A stretch of DNA of 64,000 bases from Flavobacteriales bacterium (GCA_021739625.1 JAIPBJ010000003.1:1-64000); one strand, 5' to 3'; shown: positions 1 to 8,399, counted from the first letter of the stretch. The notes: a model not told the origin generated them from the letters alone. Numbers and translations: made by a program.

Positions 1-24
1 ATAACAGGAGTGCATCCAGTCCAT
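1..24 (-). CDS. Probable start of ccmF (partial, runs off window)
   Basis: An ATG at 24-22 on the minus strand opens a reading frame that stays open to the window edge (MDWMHSCY, eight codons). It follows ccmE in the same direction, where Bacteroidota Ccm clusters commonly carry the CcmF/CcsA haem lyase subunit. Eight codons cannot establish identity; the call rests on position. Confidence 0.35.
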
Positions 25-124
25 GCGGACACTCACTTCTCAAAGGGTACAGAAGCAGGTTCCCCTGCTCAGAAAACATGCCGAGGCACGAGGTTGGGGG
101 TTTCATGGGCGCCATTGCCTGAAT

Positions 125-532
125 TCAGCCTCCAGCCGTGAATTCCTTCATCTCGCCCGGCTGGCCGTCCTCATACTTGGATGGGCATTTCATCAGAATC
201 TTGGAAGCTTCGAAATGGTCTCCATCGTATTTGCCCACCAGCACCACCTGTTCAGACCGCTCAAAGTCCTGAGGTTTGCTGCCAGTGAATCTCACCTTTT
301 CCTCACGGCCGTTGATATCAACCATGAAAAAAGAGAAGAGGTTGGCATCCACCTGCGGGTCGTAGGTCATCTCTCCCTCCTTGTTCAGATGGCCCACCAC
401 GTGATATTCCTTGCCCGGATTGTCCTTTGCTTCTGCGAATGAGGCGTAGGTGCTGCTATCAGAGACAGTGCTCATGATGGCACCGATGGCGATGGCAATG
501 ACGATGATGCCGATGATGTGGATGCGTTTCAC
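125..532 (-). CDS. ccmE: Cytochrome c maturation haem chaperone CcmE, CxxxY type
   Basis: This 135-residue periplasmic haem chaperone takes haem from the CcmABCD machinery and passes it to the CcmF lyase. An N-terminal membrane anchor (about residues 5-20) is followed by a small OB-fold beta domain (about 30-115). The usual E. coli-type haem ligand is a His in HxxxY; here the corresponding site is C116-P-S-K-Y120, the CxxxY form known from some deltaproteobacteria and archaea. The C-terminal tail after the motif is short. It lies downstream of ccmB, ccmC and ccmD on the same strand. The fold is typical of CcmE and the neighbours fit, so the call is firm. Confidence 0.88.
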   Translation of the reverse strand: MKRIHIIGIIVIAIAIGAIMSTVSDSSTYASFAEAKDNPGKEYHVVGHLNKEGEMTYDPQVDANLFSFFMVDINGREEKVRFTGSKPQDFERSEQVVLVGKYDGDHFEASKILMKCPSKYEDGQPGEMKEFTAGG

Positions 533-540
533 TTTCTCAA

Positions 541-576
541 CGAATTACGAATGAATACGAATTTACGAATGGGACG
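541..576. repeat. Dispersed ACGAAT-rich intergenic repeat, copy 1
   Basis: The ccmD-ccmE spacer holds a string of spaced ACGAAT words (cgaattacga, then tacga, then ttacgaatggg). A closely similar 36-bp string occurs at 8605-8640 in front of metH, differing at only a few positions. Neither is coding. It looks like a short dispersed intergenic element of this genome. Confidence 0.5.
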
Positions 577-627
577 AGGGGCGAGTGATGCGGGACGAGT
601 GCAGGGGTTCCGCACCGATTCCAATCT

Positions 628-876
628 TCAATTTCCCCCTTTACGGTTTTCCATTTTCGAGATGCGCCTATCAAGGGCGATGAGGTAGAATGCCAGACCG
701 AGGAAGATGATGGCAATGACGCCCACCACCACATAGATCTTTCCATCTCTGCGGAGGGTGTCGGCCATTTCAACCTCCTGGGCCATCGCTACCAACGGAA
801 AAACCAACATGGCCAGTACGCTCCACACTGATTTCCATTTGCCGTTGGCCGTTTTCACCTTCTTTCTATTTTCCAT
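628..876 (-). CDS. ccmD: CcmD-family small membrane protein
   Basis: A small protein (82 residues from the ATG at 876; a TTG at 885 would add three) with two hydrophobic stretches, one signal-like near residues 17-33 and one at about 47-68, ending in a basic tail. The segment DGKIYVVVGVIAIIFLGLAF followed by an LDRR-like basic stretch is typical of Bacteroidota CcmD-family proteins, which help release holo-CcmE from the CcmABC complex. The start overlaps the end of ccmC by about 11 bp, consistent with translational coupling. CcmD is poorly conserved, so identification rests on topology and position. Confidence 0.7.
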   Translation of the reverse strand: MENRKKVKTANGKWKSVWSVLAMLVFPLVAMAQEVEMADTLRRDGKIYVVVGVIAIIFLGLAFYLIALDRRISKMENRKGGN

Positions 877-1540
877 TTTCTTCAATCAGATTTAAGAGTC
901 TTACACGCACATTCAAGAGCCAAACGCCCAGAAGCGTCCATCCTATGATGGCGGGATAGAACACGAGTTTCATGTTGTAGTTGAGATCATAACCACCGAA
1001 TCCGGGATTGCCTCCATTGCCAGGGTGAAGACTGTCTGTGAGCCTTGGCAACACCATGATGAACACCATGAACATCACGTATGCGAAGATGTTGTAAACG
1101 GCTGCTACACGTCCACGTTTCTGTTCCTCCTCCATGCTGCCGCGCAGCACCACATAGGCCAGATAGACCAGCATGCCCATTGCCACCCCGTTGAGTTTGG
1201 GGTCGTTGGTCCACCAGTCTCCCCATGTGAATCTGGCCCAAAGACTGCCTGTCAACACACCAAGCACACCCATGAACAGGGCCACCTTGGTGCCCTCTGC
1301 TGCAATGCGGTCGCTCCTCATATCGCCCCTTACGAGATGTAGGATGCTGTGTACCAACGACACTGTCAGAAGGATCATCATGCCGAACCATTGGGTGACA
1401 TGATAGAAGAGGTTGCGGATGCTTTCGTTGAGGATGGGAAGCTTGGGAACATCGATCAGAAGTCCCGCTATCAGGTCATAAGTTATCAGAATGACGGAAA
1501 GCCATTTCCACCATGCGAGGCCCATCACTTTAGCATTCAT
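866..1540 (-). CDS. ccmC: Cytochrome c biogenesis protein CcmC (haem handling)
   Basis: This 224-residue integral membrane protein has about six transmembrane segments and belongs to the haem-handling protein family. The tryptophan-rich WWD signature is present as WARFTWGDWWTNDPKL (residues 101-116), flanked by conserved periplasmic histidines (for example H64/H68 and the later SLHPG) that hold haem for transfer to CcmE. Length and layout match CcmC rather than the longer CcmF. It lies between ccmB and ccmD on the minus strand; 110 bp separate it from the ccmB stop. Confidence 0.92.
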   Translation of the reverse strand: MNAKVMGLAWWKWLSVILITYDLIAGLLIDVPKLPILNESIRNLFYHVTQWFGMMILLTVSLVHSILHLVRGDMRSDRIAAEGTKVALFMGVLGVLTGSLWARFTWGDWWTNDPKLNGVAMGMLVYLAYVVLRGSMEEEQKRGRVAAVYNIFAYVMFMVFIMVLPRLTDSLHPGNGGNPGFGGYDLNYNMKLVFYPAIIGWTLLGVWLLNVRVRLLNLIEENGK

Positions 1541-1650
1541 ACCTGTTCAGTTCTTGCGAAATGGATAATCGAATAAGGGCAGACTCGGTTCATGCATTCA
1601 GTGTTCCACGGCCAGACCGGCTCGATCATGCATGTGTCAATGTCGGTGAA

Positions 1651-2307
1651 TCAGTCCCGCCAAAGGTACGGGAACAACAGGAGGCTGAGGGTGATGATAA
1701 TCACTTCCAAAAGTAACAGGACCCCGATGAGCGGATAACTGATAGACCAGTCGAGGCCGTCCACGGCATTCTTGGAGAGTTTGATTAGTGTGAGCAGGAA
1801 CGGAAGTTGCACCGGAAAACTGAGAATGGCCATGAGGCTGAGGTTGTTCTCGGTCTTGGCGGCAATGGCCGACATCAGCGTGAGGATACTGGCAAATCCC
1901 GTGCTGCCCAGCACCAGTGCTATCACGAACAATGTGTGATCCTGCACCATATCGCCCACCCACCACACATAGATCATGTAGGCCAGCACCCCGATCACGG
2001 CCATCAGCAGGGCATTGTACAGCATCTTGGCAAGCACGAATGCCTGTGGCCCGATGACCGTGTAGAAATAAAGCATCCGCCCTCGGCTCTCTTGAATGAA
2101 AGACCTGCCCACCGCATTCAGGGCCGCGAACAGCATGATGACCCAGAACAGCGCATTCCAGACCGGTGCGCTCACCACTTGCTTGAAACTGAGGTAGCAG
2201 ACGAAAACAGTGCTCACCACATAAAGCAATATGCCGTTGAGCGCATAGCGGTTGCGCAATTCCAATTGGAACTCTTTCAAGAATAGGGTGCGCACCTGCT
2301 GCCACAT
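1651..2307 (-). CDS. ccmB: Haem exporter protein CcmB
   Basis: A 218-residue six-helix membrane protein of the CcmB family, the permease partner of the CcmA ATPase in releasing holo-CcmE. The N-terminus (MWQQVRTLFLKEFQLELRN) is the usual cytoplasmic start, so the ATG at 2307 is preferred to the in-frame start at 2349, which adds a basic non-family extension. A -7-like box lies only 5 bp upstream of this ATG, implying a nearly leaderless message. No ccmA is visible beside it; upstream is a divergent E1 gene, so CcmA must be encoded elsewhere. Confidence 0.9.
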   Translation of the reverse strand: MWQQVRTLFLKEFQLELRNRYALNGILLYVVSTVFVCYLSFKQVVSAPVWNALFWVIMLFAALNAVGRSFIQESRGRMLYFYTVIGPQAFVLAKMLYNALLMAVIGVLAYMIYVWWVGDMVQDHTLFVIALVLGSTGFASILTLMSAIAAKTENNLSLMAILSFPVQLPFLLTLIKLSKNAVDGLDWSISYPLIGVLLLLEVIIITLSLLLFPYLWRD

Positions 2308-2311
2308 GCGG

Positions 2312-2319
2312 CAAAGGTA
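2312..2319 (-). promoter_or_regulatory. -7 promoter box for ccmB operon
   Basis: TACCTTTG on the minus strand matches the Bacteroidota -7 consensus TAnnTTTG. It ends 5 bp before the ccmB ATG. No clear TTTG -33 element was found. Confidence 0.45.
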
Positions 2320-2336
2320 GCCTCCCCCTCGCTTCC

Positions 2337-2344
2337 TATATTTG
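2337..2344 (+). promoter_or_regulatory. -7 promoter box for the E1 gene
   Basis: TATATTTG matches TAnnTTTG and lies 70 bp before the E1 start codon, back to back with the opposed ccmB box 17 bp away. Together they form a compact divergent promoter region. Confidence 0.5.
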
Positions 2345-2414
2345 CCCACCGACCCTTTGCTTCTCTGGAATTTTCCAAATACCCAAGGATTCGGCCTTCC
2401 AATAGCGATTCACG

Positions 2415-4829
2415 ATGACAGACACCGCCACTGCAACAGCCCCCGCCATCAGCAAGGATGCATTCACCAAAGAGGTGCTGAACGACTTCCGCATCGCCAA
2501 CGAGAGCCGCCAAGCAAGCCTGCTTGGAAGGAAGGAGGTGCTGACAGGCAAGGCCAAGTTCGGCATCTTCGGAGATGGCAAGGAGGTGGCGCAGATCGCC
2601 ATGGCCAAGGCATTCCGCAATGGCGACTGGCGTTCGGGCTACTACCGCGACCAGACCTTTATGATGGCGGCCGGGCTGCTCACTGTGCAGGAATTCTTCG
2701 CCCAGCTCTATGCCCATCCCGACCTCGCTGCCGACCCATCGAGCGCGGGCCGCAGCATGAACGGCCATTTCAACACCCGTAGCATCAACGAGGACGGAAG
2801 CTGGAAGAACCTTGTTGAGCAGAAGAACAGCGCGGCCGACCTCTCGCCCACCGCTGGGCAGATTCCACGACTGCTGGGCCTGGCCCACGCGAGCAAATTC
2901 TATCGCAACAATGAGGCATTGCACGGCATGACGCAATTCTCCCACAAGGGCGATGAAGTGGCCTTTGGCACCATTGGCGATGCCAGCACCAGCGAGGGGC
3001 ATTTCTGGGAAACCGTGAATGCTGCGAGCGTGCTCCAAGTGCCACTCGTGCTTTCGGTCTGGGACGATGGCTACGGCATTTCCGTGCCCAAGAAATTCCA
3101 AACGGTGAAGGAGAGCATAAGTGAGGCTCTGAAAGGTTTCCGGGCGGAGGACGGAAAACCCGGGCTGCACATATTCAATACAAAAGGCCATGATTATGCG
3201 CACTTGGTGCAGACCTACTCAAGTGCCGCAAAACTGAGCCGCGAAAAGCACGTGCCCTGTCTCATCCATGTGGAGGAGATGACCCAGCCGCAGGGCCATA
3301 GCACCAGTGGTTCGCACGAGCGGTACAAGAACGCTGAACGGTTGTCGTGGGAGCAGGAATTCGACTGCATCCTCAAAATGCGGACGTTCATCATTGAGAA
3401 GGGAATCGCCACCGAAGAGGAGTGCAATGCCATTGAGAATGAGGCGAAGAAGACCGTGCGCGAGCGGCAGAAGGCGGCCTGGGCGGCTTTCGTGGGCAGC
3501 ATCAAGGCAGAGATTGCCGAGCTGCAGACCCTGTTGAACAACCTTGGCACCGCGACAGGGACGAATGACCTGAACGCGCTTTCGCAAGGGTTGGACAAGG
3601 CCATCGACCCGCTGCGCAAAGAGCTGATGGAGACCGCCCGCGAAGCACTGCTGCTGGTGGCCGGAAACACCTCGGACGAGGCCAGCGCCCTGCGCGAATG
3701 GCTGCGCAGCATGGAGAAGTTGAACCATGACCGTTTCAACTCCCACCTGTTGAATGAAGGGCCTAACAGCGGAATGAACATCAAACCCGTGGCTCCCGAA
3801 TATGCTGCCGATGCCCCGTTGGTGGACGGCCGCGAACTGCTGCGCGACAACTTCGACCAGATTCTCACCGACCGCCCCGAGGTGTTGGCCTTCGGGGAGG
3901 ACCTCGGCAACATCGGTGGCGTGAATCAGGGTTTCGAGGGATTGCAGAAGAAGCATGGCGAACAACGCGTGTTCGATGTGGGCATCCGCGAGGTCAGCAT
4001 CATGGGGCAGGGCATAGGCATGGCGTTGCGCGGGCTGCGGCCCATTGCCGAGATCCAATACCTCGACTACCTGCTCTATGGCCTGCAACCTTTGAGCGAT
4101 GACGTGGCCTCGCTGCACTGGCGCACCAAGGGCGGACAGAAATGCCCGCTCATTGTGCGCACACGCGGCCACAGGCTGGAAGGCATCTGGCACAGTGGCT
4201 CGCCCATGGGCATGATCCTCGGCTCGCTGCGCGGGTTCCATGTCTGTGTGCCCCGCAACATGACGCAGGCGGCAGGGTTCTACAACACATTGCTCGCCTC
4301 GGACGATCCCAGTATCGTGATAGAGCCGCTGAATGGATACCGCACCAAAGAGAAGCTGCCGACCAACCTTGGGGCCTTCCGCACTCCGTTGGGCGTGCCA
4401 GAGGTGTTGACCCAAGGCACGGATCTGACCATCGTCACCTACGGGTCGTGTGTGAACCTTGCGCTGCGGGCCGTGGAGCGATTGGCCAAATTGGGTGTCA
4501 GTGCCGAACTGATCGATGTGCAGACGCTATTGCCCTTCGACCTTGGGCATTCCATTGTTGCTTCGCTGAAGAAGACCAACCGCATACTTGTCATTGATGA
4601 GGATGTGCCGGGCGGGGCATCGGCCTATATCCTACAACAGGTGTTGGAAGTGCAGAAAGGCTATCGCCATCTGGACTCAGACCCGTGCACACTTACCGCC
4701 AAGGCCCACAGACCGGCCTACGGCACAGACGGGGATTATTTCAGCAAGCCGAGCGTGGAGGACATGGTGGAAGCGGCCTATGGGATGATGAGCGAGGCGG
4801 ATCCTGCCAAGTATCCTGCTTTGTATTAA
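2415..4829 (+). CDS. 2-oxoacid dehydrogenase E1, fused alpha-beta subunits
   Basis: An 804-residue thiamine-diphosphate enzyme combining both E1 halves of a branched-chain or related 2-oxoacid dehydrogenase complex. The alpha half (about 1-440) carries the ThDP/Mg segment GDASTSEGHFWETVN with the downstream WDDGYGIS; the beta half (about 465-804) starts near VDGRELLRDNFDQIL and includes the FGEDLGNIGGVNQGF and FDVGIREVSIMGQGIGMALRG blocks of transketolase-like beta subunits. The single-chain form is common in Bacteroidota. It decarboxylates a 2-oxoacid and acylates the lipoyl group of E2; no E2 or E3 gene is adjacent, so the substrate (branched-chain oxoacids, pyruvate or other) is not determined by context. 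Convergent with the rhomboid gene, 21 bp away. Confidence 0.88.
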   Translation: MTDTATATAPAISKDAFTKEVLNDFRIANESRQASLLGRKEVLTGKAKFGIFGDGKEVAQIAMAKAFRNGDWRSGYYRDQTFMMAAGLLTVQEFFAQLYAHPDLAADPSSAGRSMNGHFNTRSINEDGSWKNLVEQKNSAADLSPTAGQIPRLLGLAHASKFYRNNEALHGMTQFSHKGDEVAFGTIGDASTSEGHFWETVNAASVLQVPLVLSVWDDGYGISVPKKFQTVKESISEALKGFRAEDGKPGLHIFNTKGHDYAHLVQTYSSAAKLSREKHVPCLIHVEEMTQPQGHSTSGSHERYKNAERLSWEQEFDCILKMRTFIIEKGIATEEECNAIENEAKKTVRERQKAAWAAFVGSIKAEIAELQTLLNNLGTATGTNDLNALSQGLDKAIDPLRKELMETAREALLLVAGNTSDEASALREWLRSMEKLNHDRFNSHLLNEGPNSGMNIKPVAPEYAADAPLVDGRELLRDNFDQILTDRPEVLAFGEDLGNIGGVNQGFEGLQKKHGEQRVFDVGIREVSIMGQGIGMALRGLRPIAEIQYLDYLLYGLQPLSDDVASLHWRTKGGQKCPLIVRTRGHRLEGIWHSGSPMGMILGSLRGFHVCVPRNMTQAAGFYNTLLASDDPSIVIEPLNGYRTKEKLPTNLGAFRTPLGVPEVLTQGTDLTIVTYGSCVNLALRAVERLAKLGVSAELIDVQTLLPFDLGHSIVASLKKTNRILVIDEDVPGGASAYILQQVLEVQKGYRHLDSDPCTLTAKAHRPAYGTDGDYFSKPSVEDMVEAAYGMMSEADPAKYPALY

Positions 4830-4850
4830 TGCTGTGCCCGGGGTGTCCTA

Positions 4851-6416
4851 CTAGCTGACGTCCTCGTCAGTATTTGAGCTACCCGAACGGGTAAAGAAGG
4901 CCAGTATCGCTCCAACAATAATTCCACCCAAGAGTCCGCCAAAATGGGCTGCATTGTCCGAGTTTCCGAAGAACCCGAGTACAAGACTTACCCCTGCATA
5001 AATTGCCAGTAGGGCCCACATGGATTTTCCACCTTCTTTACCGAAGCGTTTGAAAAGATTGAAACTGGCAATGATGCCAAAGAGTCCGAAAATGGCGCCC
5101 GATGCCCCTACGCTCACCGTGTTCTCGTGCCACCAAATGCTGGCAAGGCCGGCCATGATCCCAGTGGTCAGATAGGCCAGACCAAGGAGGATGGGCCTCA
5201 CATGGTCTCGGAGGATGATGGCAGCCAACATTAGGCCGAACATGTTCATGATCAGATGGGCAACTCCGGCATGCATGAACATGCAAGAGACCAGTCGCCA
5301 GTATTCTCCATTCAGCACTTCGGCCCTTCGAAGGCCCCCAAGATCCAGTAGCGAAGTTGCTGTAGGTGACATGAAACTTGCGCCCTCTGCTATCATCCAG
5401 ATGAACACTGCGATATTGATATTAATCAGAATGGCTGCCAGTTTGTACTCTCCAAACGGGTTGAGATACTGGAGGAATTCCTTCAGTTCGTCATCGCCTT
5501 GAGGTCGCGCTTCTACGAAAGCGGTGTATTCCTTCCTGTCTGTTTTTGGAATGGCGACCATGAGCAACACTATGAACGAACCGATAAGGAAGGAGTAGAA
5601 TATCCACTGGAACGAACTGCCCGTGCGCGCTTCGAAAGGCTCGTAGCTCGCTGTCAATATGACCACGTCTTCGATGGTCTCATTGGCATAGAGCGGTGAC
5701 TGTTTTATGGATTCGAAGTATCCGTCCTGATCGTCAGAGAAAGGGACGCGTTCGAAGTAGGTCGCCTTCCAGAAATCGAGTTGGTGAAACTCTTCCCAAC
5801 ATTGGTCTGCAAAAATTTCGAAGGCCTCGTCCTTTTCCTCGTCCGATGTCCCTCCATTGCTGACACGGTCGTGCCTGTGAACACCGAGCCATACATTATT
5901 CTCCCCGCCCCTGAACGGGGAGGCATAGTAAATGAGGAAGTTGAAGTCCTGACTGTGCTTGCCCGACACGTTAGCGGTGTAGTAGGGCACCATGTTGTTC
6001 TTGTCCACCTCATACGATTCTACCTTGAAATATTTCTCTGCTGGAAATTGGGCTATTTCGCCTGCTGTGGTCACTTCGTTCAGCCGATAGGAGGCCTTCA
6101 CCATGTATTGCTGCACTACAATGATGGTTGCGGCTATGGCCAATCCCATGATCAACTGGTAGAGAAAGTGCCCGTTGTCGCTTTTGCCACGTACGGCAAG
6201 AATTCTGACCCGCTTGCGCATAAAGACCAGAATGGGAATCCAAGGCAGGAAGATCGGGATCCAAAAATTCAACAGGTCTTCTTTGAGATGCAGCGCACCT
6301 AACTCGATCTCCAGCAGCCAACGCAGGCCGGTATATCCTGCCACTGTGGTTATGGCTATAAGCAGAAAAGGAAGGAAGACTACCTTCAGTCGGATGAGTA
6401 TTGCTTTACTGTTCAT
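4851..6416 (-). CDS. Rhomboid-family intramembrane serine protease with N-terminal extension
   Basis: The C-terminal part of this 521-residue protein is a rhomboid core of six helices: EYWRLVSCMFMHAGVAHLIMNM, the catalytic GASG (Ser439) and the second catalytic residue in NAAHFGG (His491). Rhomboids cleave transmembrane substrates inside the membrane. The N-terminal ~300 residues contain two helices, a third near residues 85-105, a soluble region of about 150 residues with no domain I recognise, and another helix before a long linker. The extra part may position substrates. It stands alone on its strand with 550 bp of intergenic DNA upstream. Confidence 0.88.
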   Translation of the reverse strand: MNSKAILIRLKVVFLPFLLIAITTVAGYTGLRWLLEIELGALHLKEDLLNFWIPIFLPWIPILVFMRKRVRILAVRGKSDNGHFLYQLIMGLAIAATIIVVQQYMVKASYRLNEVTTAGEIAQFPAEKYFKVESYEVDKNNMVPYYTANVSGKHSQDFNFLIYYASPFRGGENNVWLGVHRHDRVSNGGTSDEEKDEAFEIFADQCWEEFHQLDFWKATYFERVPFSDDQDGYFESIKQSPLYANETIEDVVILTASYEPFEARTGSSFQWIFYSFLIGSFIVLLMVAIPKTDRKEYTAFVEARPQGDDELKEFLQYLNPFGEYKLAAILININIAVFIWMIAEGASFMSPTATSLLDLGGLRRAEVLNGEYWRLVSCMFMHAGVAHLIMNMFGLMLAAIILRDHVRPILLGLAYLTTGIMAGLASIWWHENTVSVGASGAIFGLFGIIASFNLFKRFGKEGGKSMWALLAIYAGVSLVLGFFGNSDNAAHFGGLLGGIIVGAILAFFTRSGSSNTDEDVS

Positions 6417-6770
6417 GGAGAGGGTACAATCACTTTTGGTTGAGTATGGAGGTCGGACACCAAGGTCTCAGGCTGCAAGGTTGAGAGGAACTCCATCATC
6501 CAAACATAGAAAATTAACCTTATCCGGGATAGATTGTGGCTTGCGCAGGTCTTCCTTAGGAAAGGCTCCTGTAACAGGGTGCGAGGCCATGTCAACCTAT
6601 GAGACGGCCACACAAAGTCCTCTTAAGCCGTAGTGACCGGAGGAATAAATCACACTCAGTGCGCATGACCAGATCATGCTCGGTTGGCAACTCTGCGTGC
6701 GAAAGACAGCCTCATTCGTGCCGCAAATTGGCCATGAAATCTGTGGTTAAAGCATAGTTGCCTCCGTCTT
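6417..6770. other. Intergenic stretch without recognisable gene
   Basis: No convincing gene on either strand; the longest open frames lack family signatures and overlap the rhomboid upstream region. One perfect inverted repeat, GCATGA-ccaga-TCATGC, lies at 6663-6679 without a T-run. Confidence 0.4.
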
Positions 6771-6930
6771 ACACAGAGATGTTTCTGTGACAAGCATAGA
6801 TGATTATGTTTTATGCAGACCAGTCTCTGTCATACACATAGGTATCTCTGTGTTTGACAGAGCTATCTGTGTCACAGACAGAGATGTCAGTGTGTCAGAC
6901 AGAGATAGCTATCTTTGACACACAGATACG
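6771..6930. repeat. Dense array of CAGAGAT/ATCTCTG inverted and direct repeats
   Basis: In 160 bp the word CAGAGAT, its complement ATCTCTG, or one-base variants occur about nine times in both orientations, often joined to TGACA or TGTGTCA. Examples are acacagagatgtttctgtga at the left end, ATCTGTGTCACAGACAGAGA in the centre, and gacacacagata at the right end, 39 bp before the HTH gene start. It is non-coding. The position suggests multiple operator sites for the adjacent DNA-binding protein, which is inference. Confidence 0.6.
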
Positions 6931-6968
6931 TATGCTTTAGCCACCGATATTAAACGAATCTCAACGCC

Positions 6969-7397
6969 ATGATCTGGAGAAAACCAAAAGGGCCAGTTAG
7001 CCCGAAGATGCAACGCAAAGCAATCCCAGAGGGCTTCAACACGGGGCGCATCATTATGAAAGCCATGCGGGAGTCAGGCGTCTCGCAGGCCGAGATTGCC
7101 CGCCAAACGGGGCGTAACGCCAGCACGGTGAAAGAGGTGCGAAGAAGGAAAAGCACACAGGCGAGTATTCTACACGAATTCTCCATCGTGATGGGCATTG
7201 ACCTGTTCCGCCCGCTGAGCGACAACCTGCCGGAACACATACGCGCCAACCCCGACACCGCGAGGATCGAGGCCCTGAATGCGGAAAAGGAGACCCTGAA
7301 CCAGCTGGTGGCCGACCTGAAAGCGCAGCTTGCCCAACTGCGCGAGGACAATGGCTATCTGAAGAAGATGATCGATATTTTCTCCAAGGACAGGTGA
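6969..7397 (+). CDS. Helix-turn-helix DNA-binding protein with C-terminal coiled coil
   Basis: A 142-residue protein. Residues about 22-70 form an XRE/Cro-like helix-turn-helix: GRIIMKAMRESGVSQAEIAR is followed by QTGRNASTVKEVRRR. Residues about 98-138 are a heptad-patterned coiled coil (EALNAEKETLNQLVADLKAQ) likely to mediate dimerisation. The N-terminus is basic. It stands immediately downstream of the CAGAGAT repeat array and converges on the AbiEii-like toxin gene. It may be an autoregulated repressor; no enzymatic domain is visible. Confidence 0.7.
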   Translation: MIWRKPKGPVSPKMQRKAIPEGFNTGRIIMKAMRESGVSQAEIARQTGRNASTVKEVRRRKSTQASILHEFSIVMGIDLFRPLSDNLPEHIRANPDTARIEALNAEKETLNQLVADLKAQLAQLREDNGYLKKMIDIFSKDR

Positions 7398-7410
7398 GGC
7401 GTATCTCTCT

Positions 7411-7428
7411 GGTTGTTTTGAAACAACC
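7411..7428. other. Palindrome between convergent genes
   Basis: GGTTGTTTTGAAACAACC is a perfect 18-bp palindrome in the 46-bp gap between the HTH gene and the toxin gene. It could act as a weak bidirectional terminator, but there is no T-run beyond the stem on either side. Confidence 0.35.
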
Positions 7429-7443
7429 GAAGCAGTGGCAGAT

Positions 7444-8055
7444 TCAAACGAACCGCCTCACCTCGCGCTTGATCCCGTTCTTCACCTGTTCCCAAGTGAT
7501 GTTCTCCAAGCAATTGGGGTCTGGGCTTTCATCGGCATCAACAAAATAGGTGACGCTCTTCAGTACGTGGAAAATGTCTTCCGTTCCGAATTTTTGGCGA
7601 TAGAAGTCGAGCATCTCCGCAAATTGAAACTCACGGAATAGGAAGAACAGGTCGAAGAAATCCTTCTTGGCCGCCCTGCTTGAAATGGCACTGAGCTTCA
7701 TGGCACAGATGTCCTGTCGCCCTATCATGCGTATGCCATCGACCGTGACAGGTGCTTGGAGCAGCGGATAGGGATAATGCAGGATGTCCACCTTCACATC
7801 GTTCACACGAAGGTTCAGGGTCTTGATTCCTTTTTCAGCAATATCCACCTGATAGTGTTCCCGAAGTGCATCGAGCACTGCCTCGGCATCGAACTTGGCT
7901 GTGCTGAACAGGTCGAGGTCTATGGAAATGCGATGCCCTATCTGCAGGGATAGCGAGGTTCCTCCGACAAGCAGAAAACCTTCCAATTCAGGAAGCCGCA
8001 TCAGCGACCTCAGTAGTTCCAGTGTGCCCGGTTCAACTGTTTCAGTCCGTAGCAT
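7444..8055 (-). CDS. AbiEii/AbiGii-type nucleotidyltransferase toxin
   Basis: A 203-residue nucleotidyltransferase of the AbiEii/AbiGii toxin family. Visible motifs are GGTSLSLQIGHR with the metal-binding SIDLDLF (D46, D48), the third acidic residue in VKVDIL (D90), and the family motifs K120 and KKDFFDLFFL (131-140). Toxins of this family transfer nucleotides, in characterised cases to tRNA, and are restrained by a cognate antitoxin. The start overlaps the end of the upstream small gene by 46 bp, the usual antitoxin-toxin coupling. Motifs look intact, so it is probably active. Confidence 0.85.
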   Translation of the reverse strand: MLRTETVEPGTLELLRSLMRLPELEGFLLVGGTSLSLQIGHRISIDLDLFSTAKFDAEAVLDALREHYQVDIAEKGIKTLNLRVNDVKVDILHYPYPLLQAPVTVDGIRMIGRQDICAMKLSAISSRAAKKDFFDLFFLFREFQFAEMLDFYRQKFGTEDIFHVLKSVTYFVDADESPDPNCLENITWEQVKNGIKREVRRFV

Positions 8056-8306
8056 GTGAAGTTTTCGATGGGTGTGTCAAACAGGAATGCGGCAAAGTGC
8101 AGGGACTTCTCATTCAAGTAGCGTGTCTGCAATAGCACTTCCCGGATCTTGGCCTTGCCATAGATGCGCATGGATTCTTTCCAGTCGTCCCATGTGCCGC
8201 GTTCCAATACCCTCGGAATAATGGTGCGATAATCCCGCTCCAGATCTAACTTGGTCACATCATATTCCCAAAAAAGTTCTTTGCGGAGAAGCATACGGCC
8301 TTGCAT
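8010..8306 (-). CDS. Small antitoxin-like protein (DUF6922-like)
   Basis: A 98-residue protein (94 from an internal ATG at 8294) with the pattern ELFWEYD, LDLERDYRTIIPRVLERGTW and MRIYGKAKIREVLLQTRYL, resembling the DUF6922 family found next to nucleotidyltransferase toxins in Bacteroidota. The gene order, its position upstream of the toxin and the 46-bp overlap indicate an antitoxin of an AbiEi/AbiEii-like pair. No separate DNA-binding domain is evident. Its function is inferred from context. Confidence 0.7.
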   Translation of the reverse strand: MQGRMLLRKELFWEYDVTKLDLERDYRTIIPRVLERGTWDDWKESMRIYGKAKIREVLLQTRYLNEKSLHFAAFLFDTPIENFTCYGLKQLNRAHWNY

Positions 8307-8399
8307 TTTGCCAAAGGCGGATAAAGATAGGTATTAACCCGGTCGCATTGCGGGCTATCGCTCCGGTGGCTACTTTTGCGCCTGTTCTTTGCATTCTTG

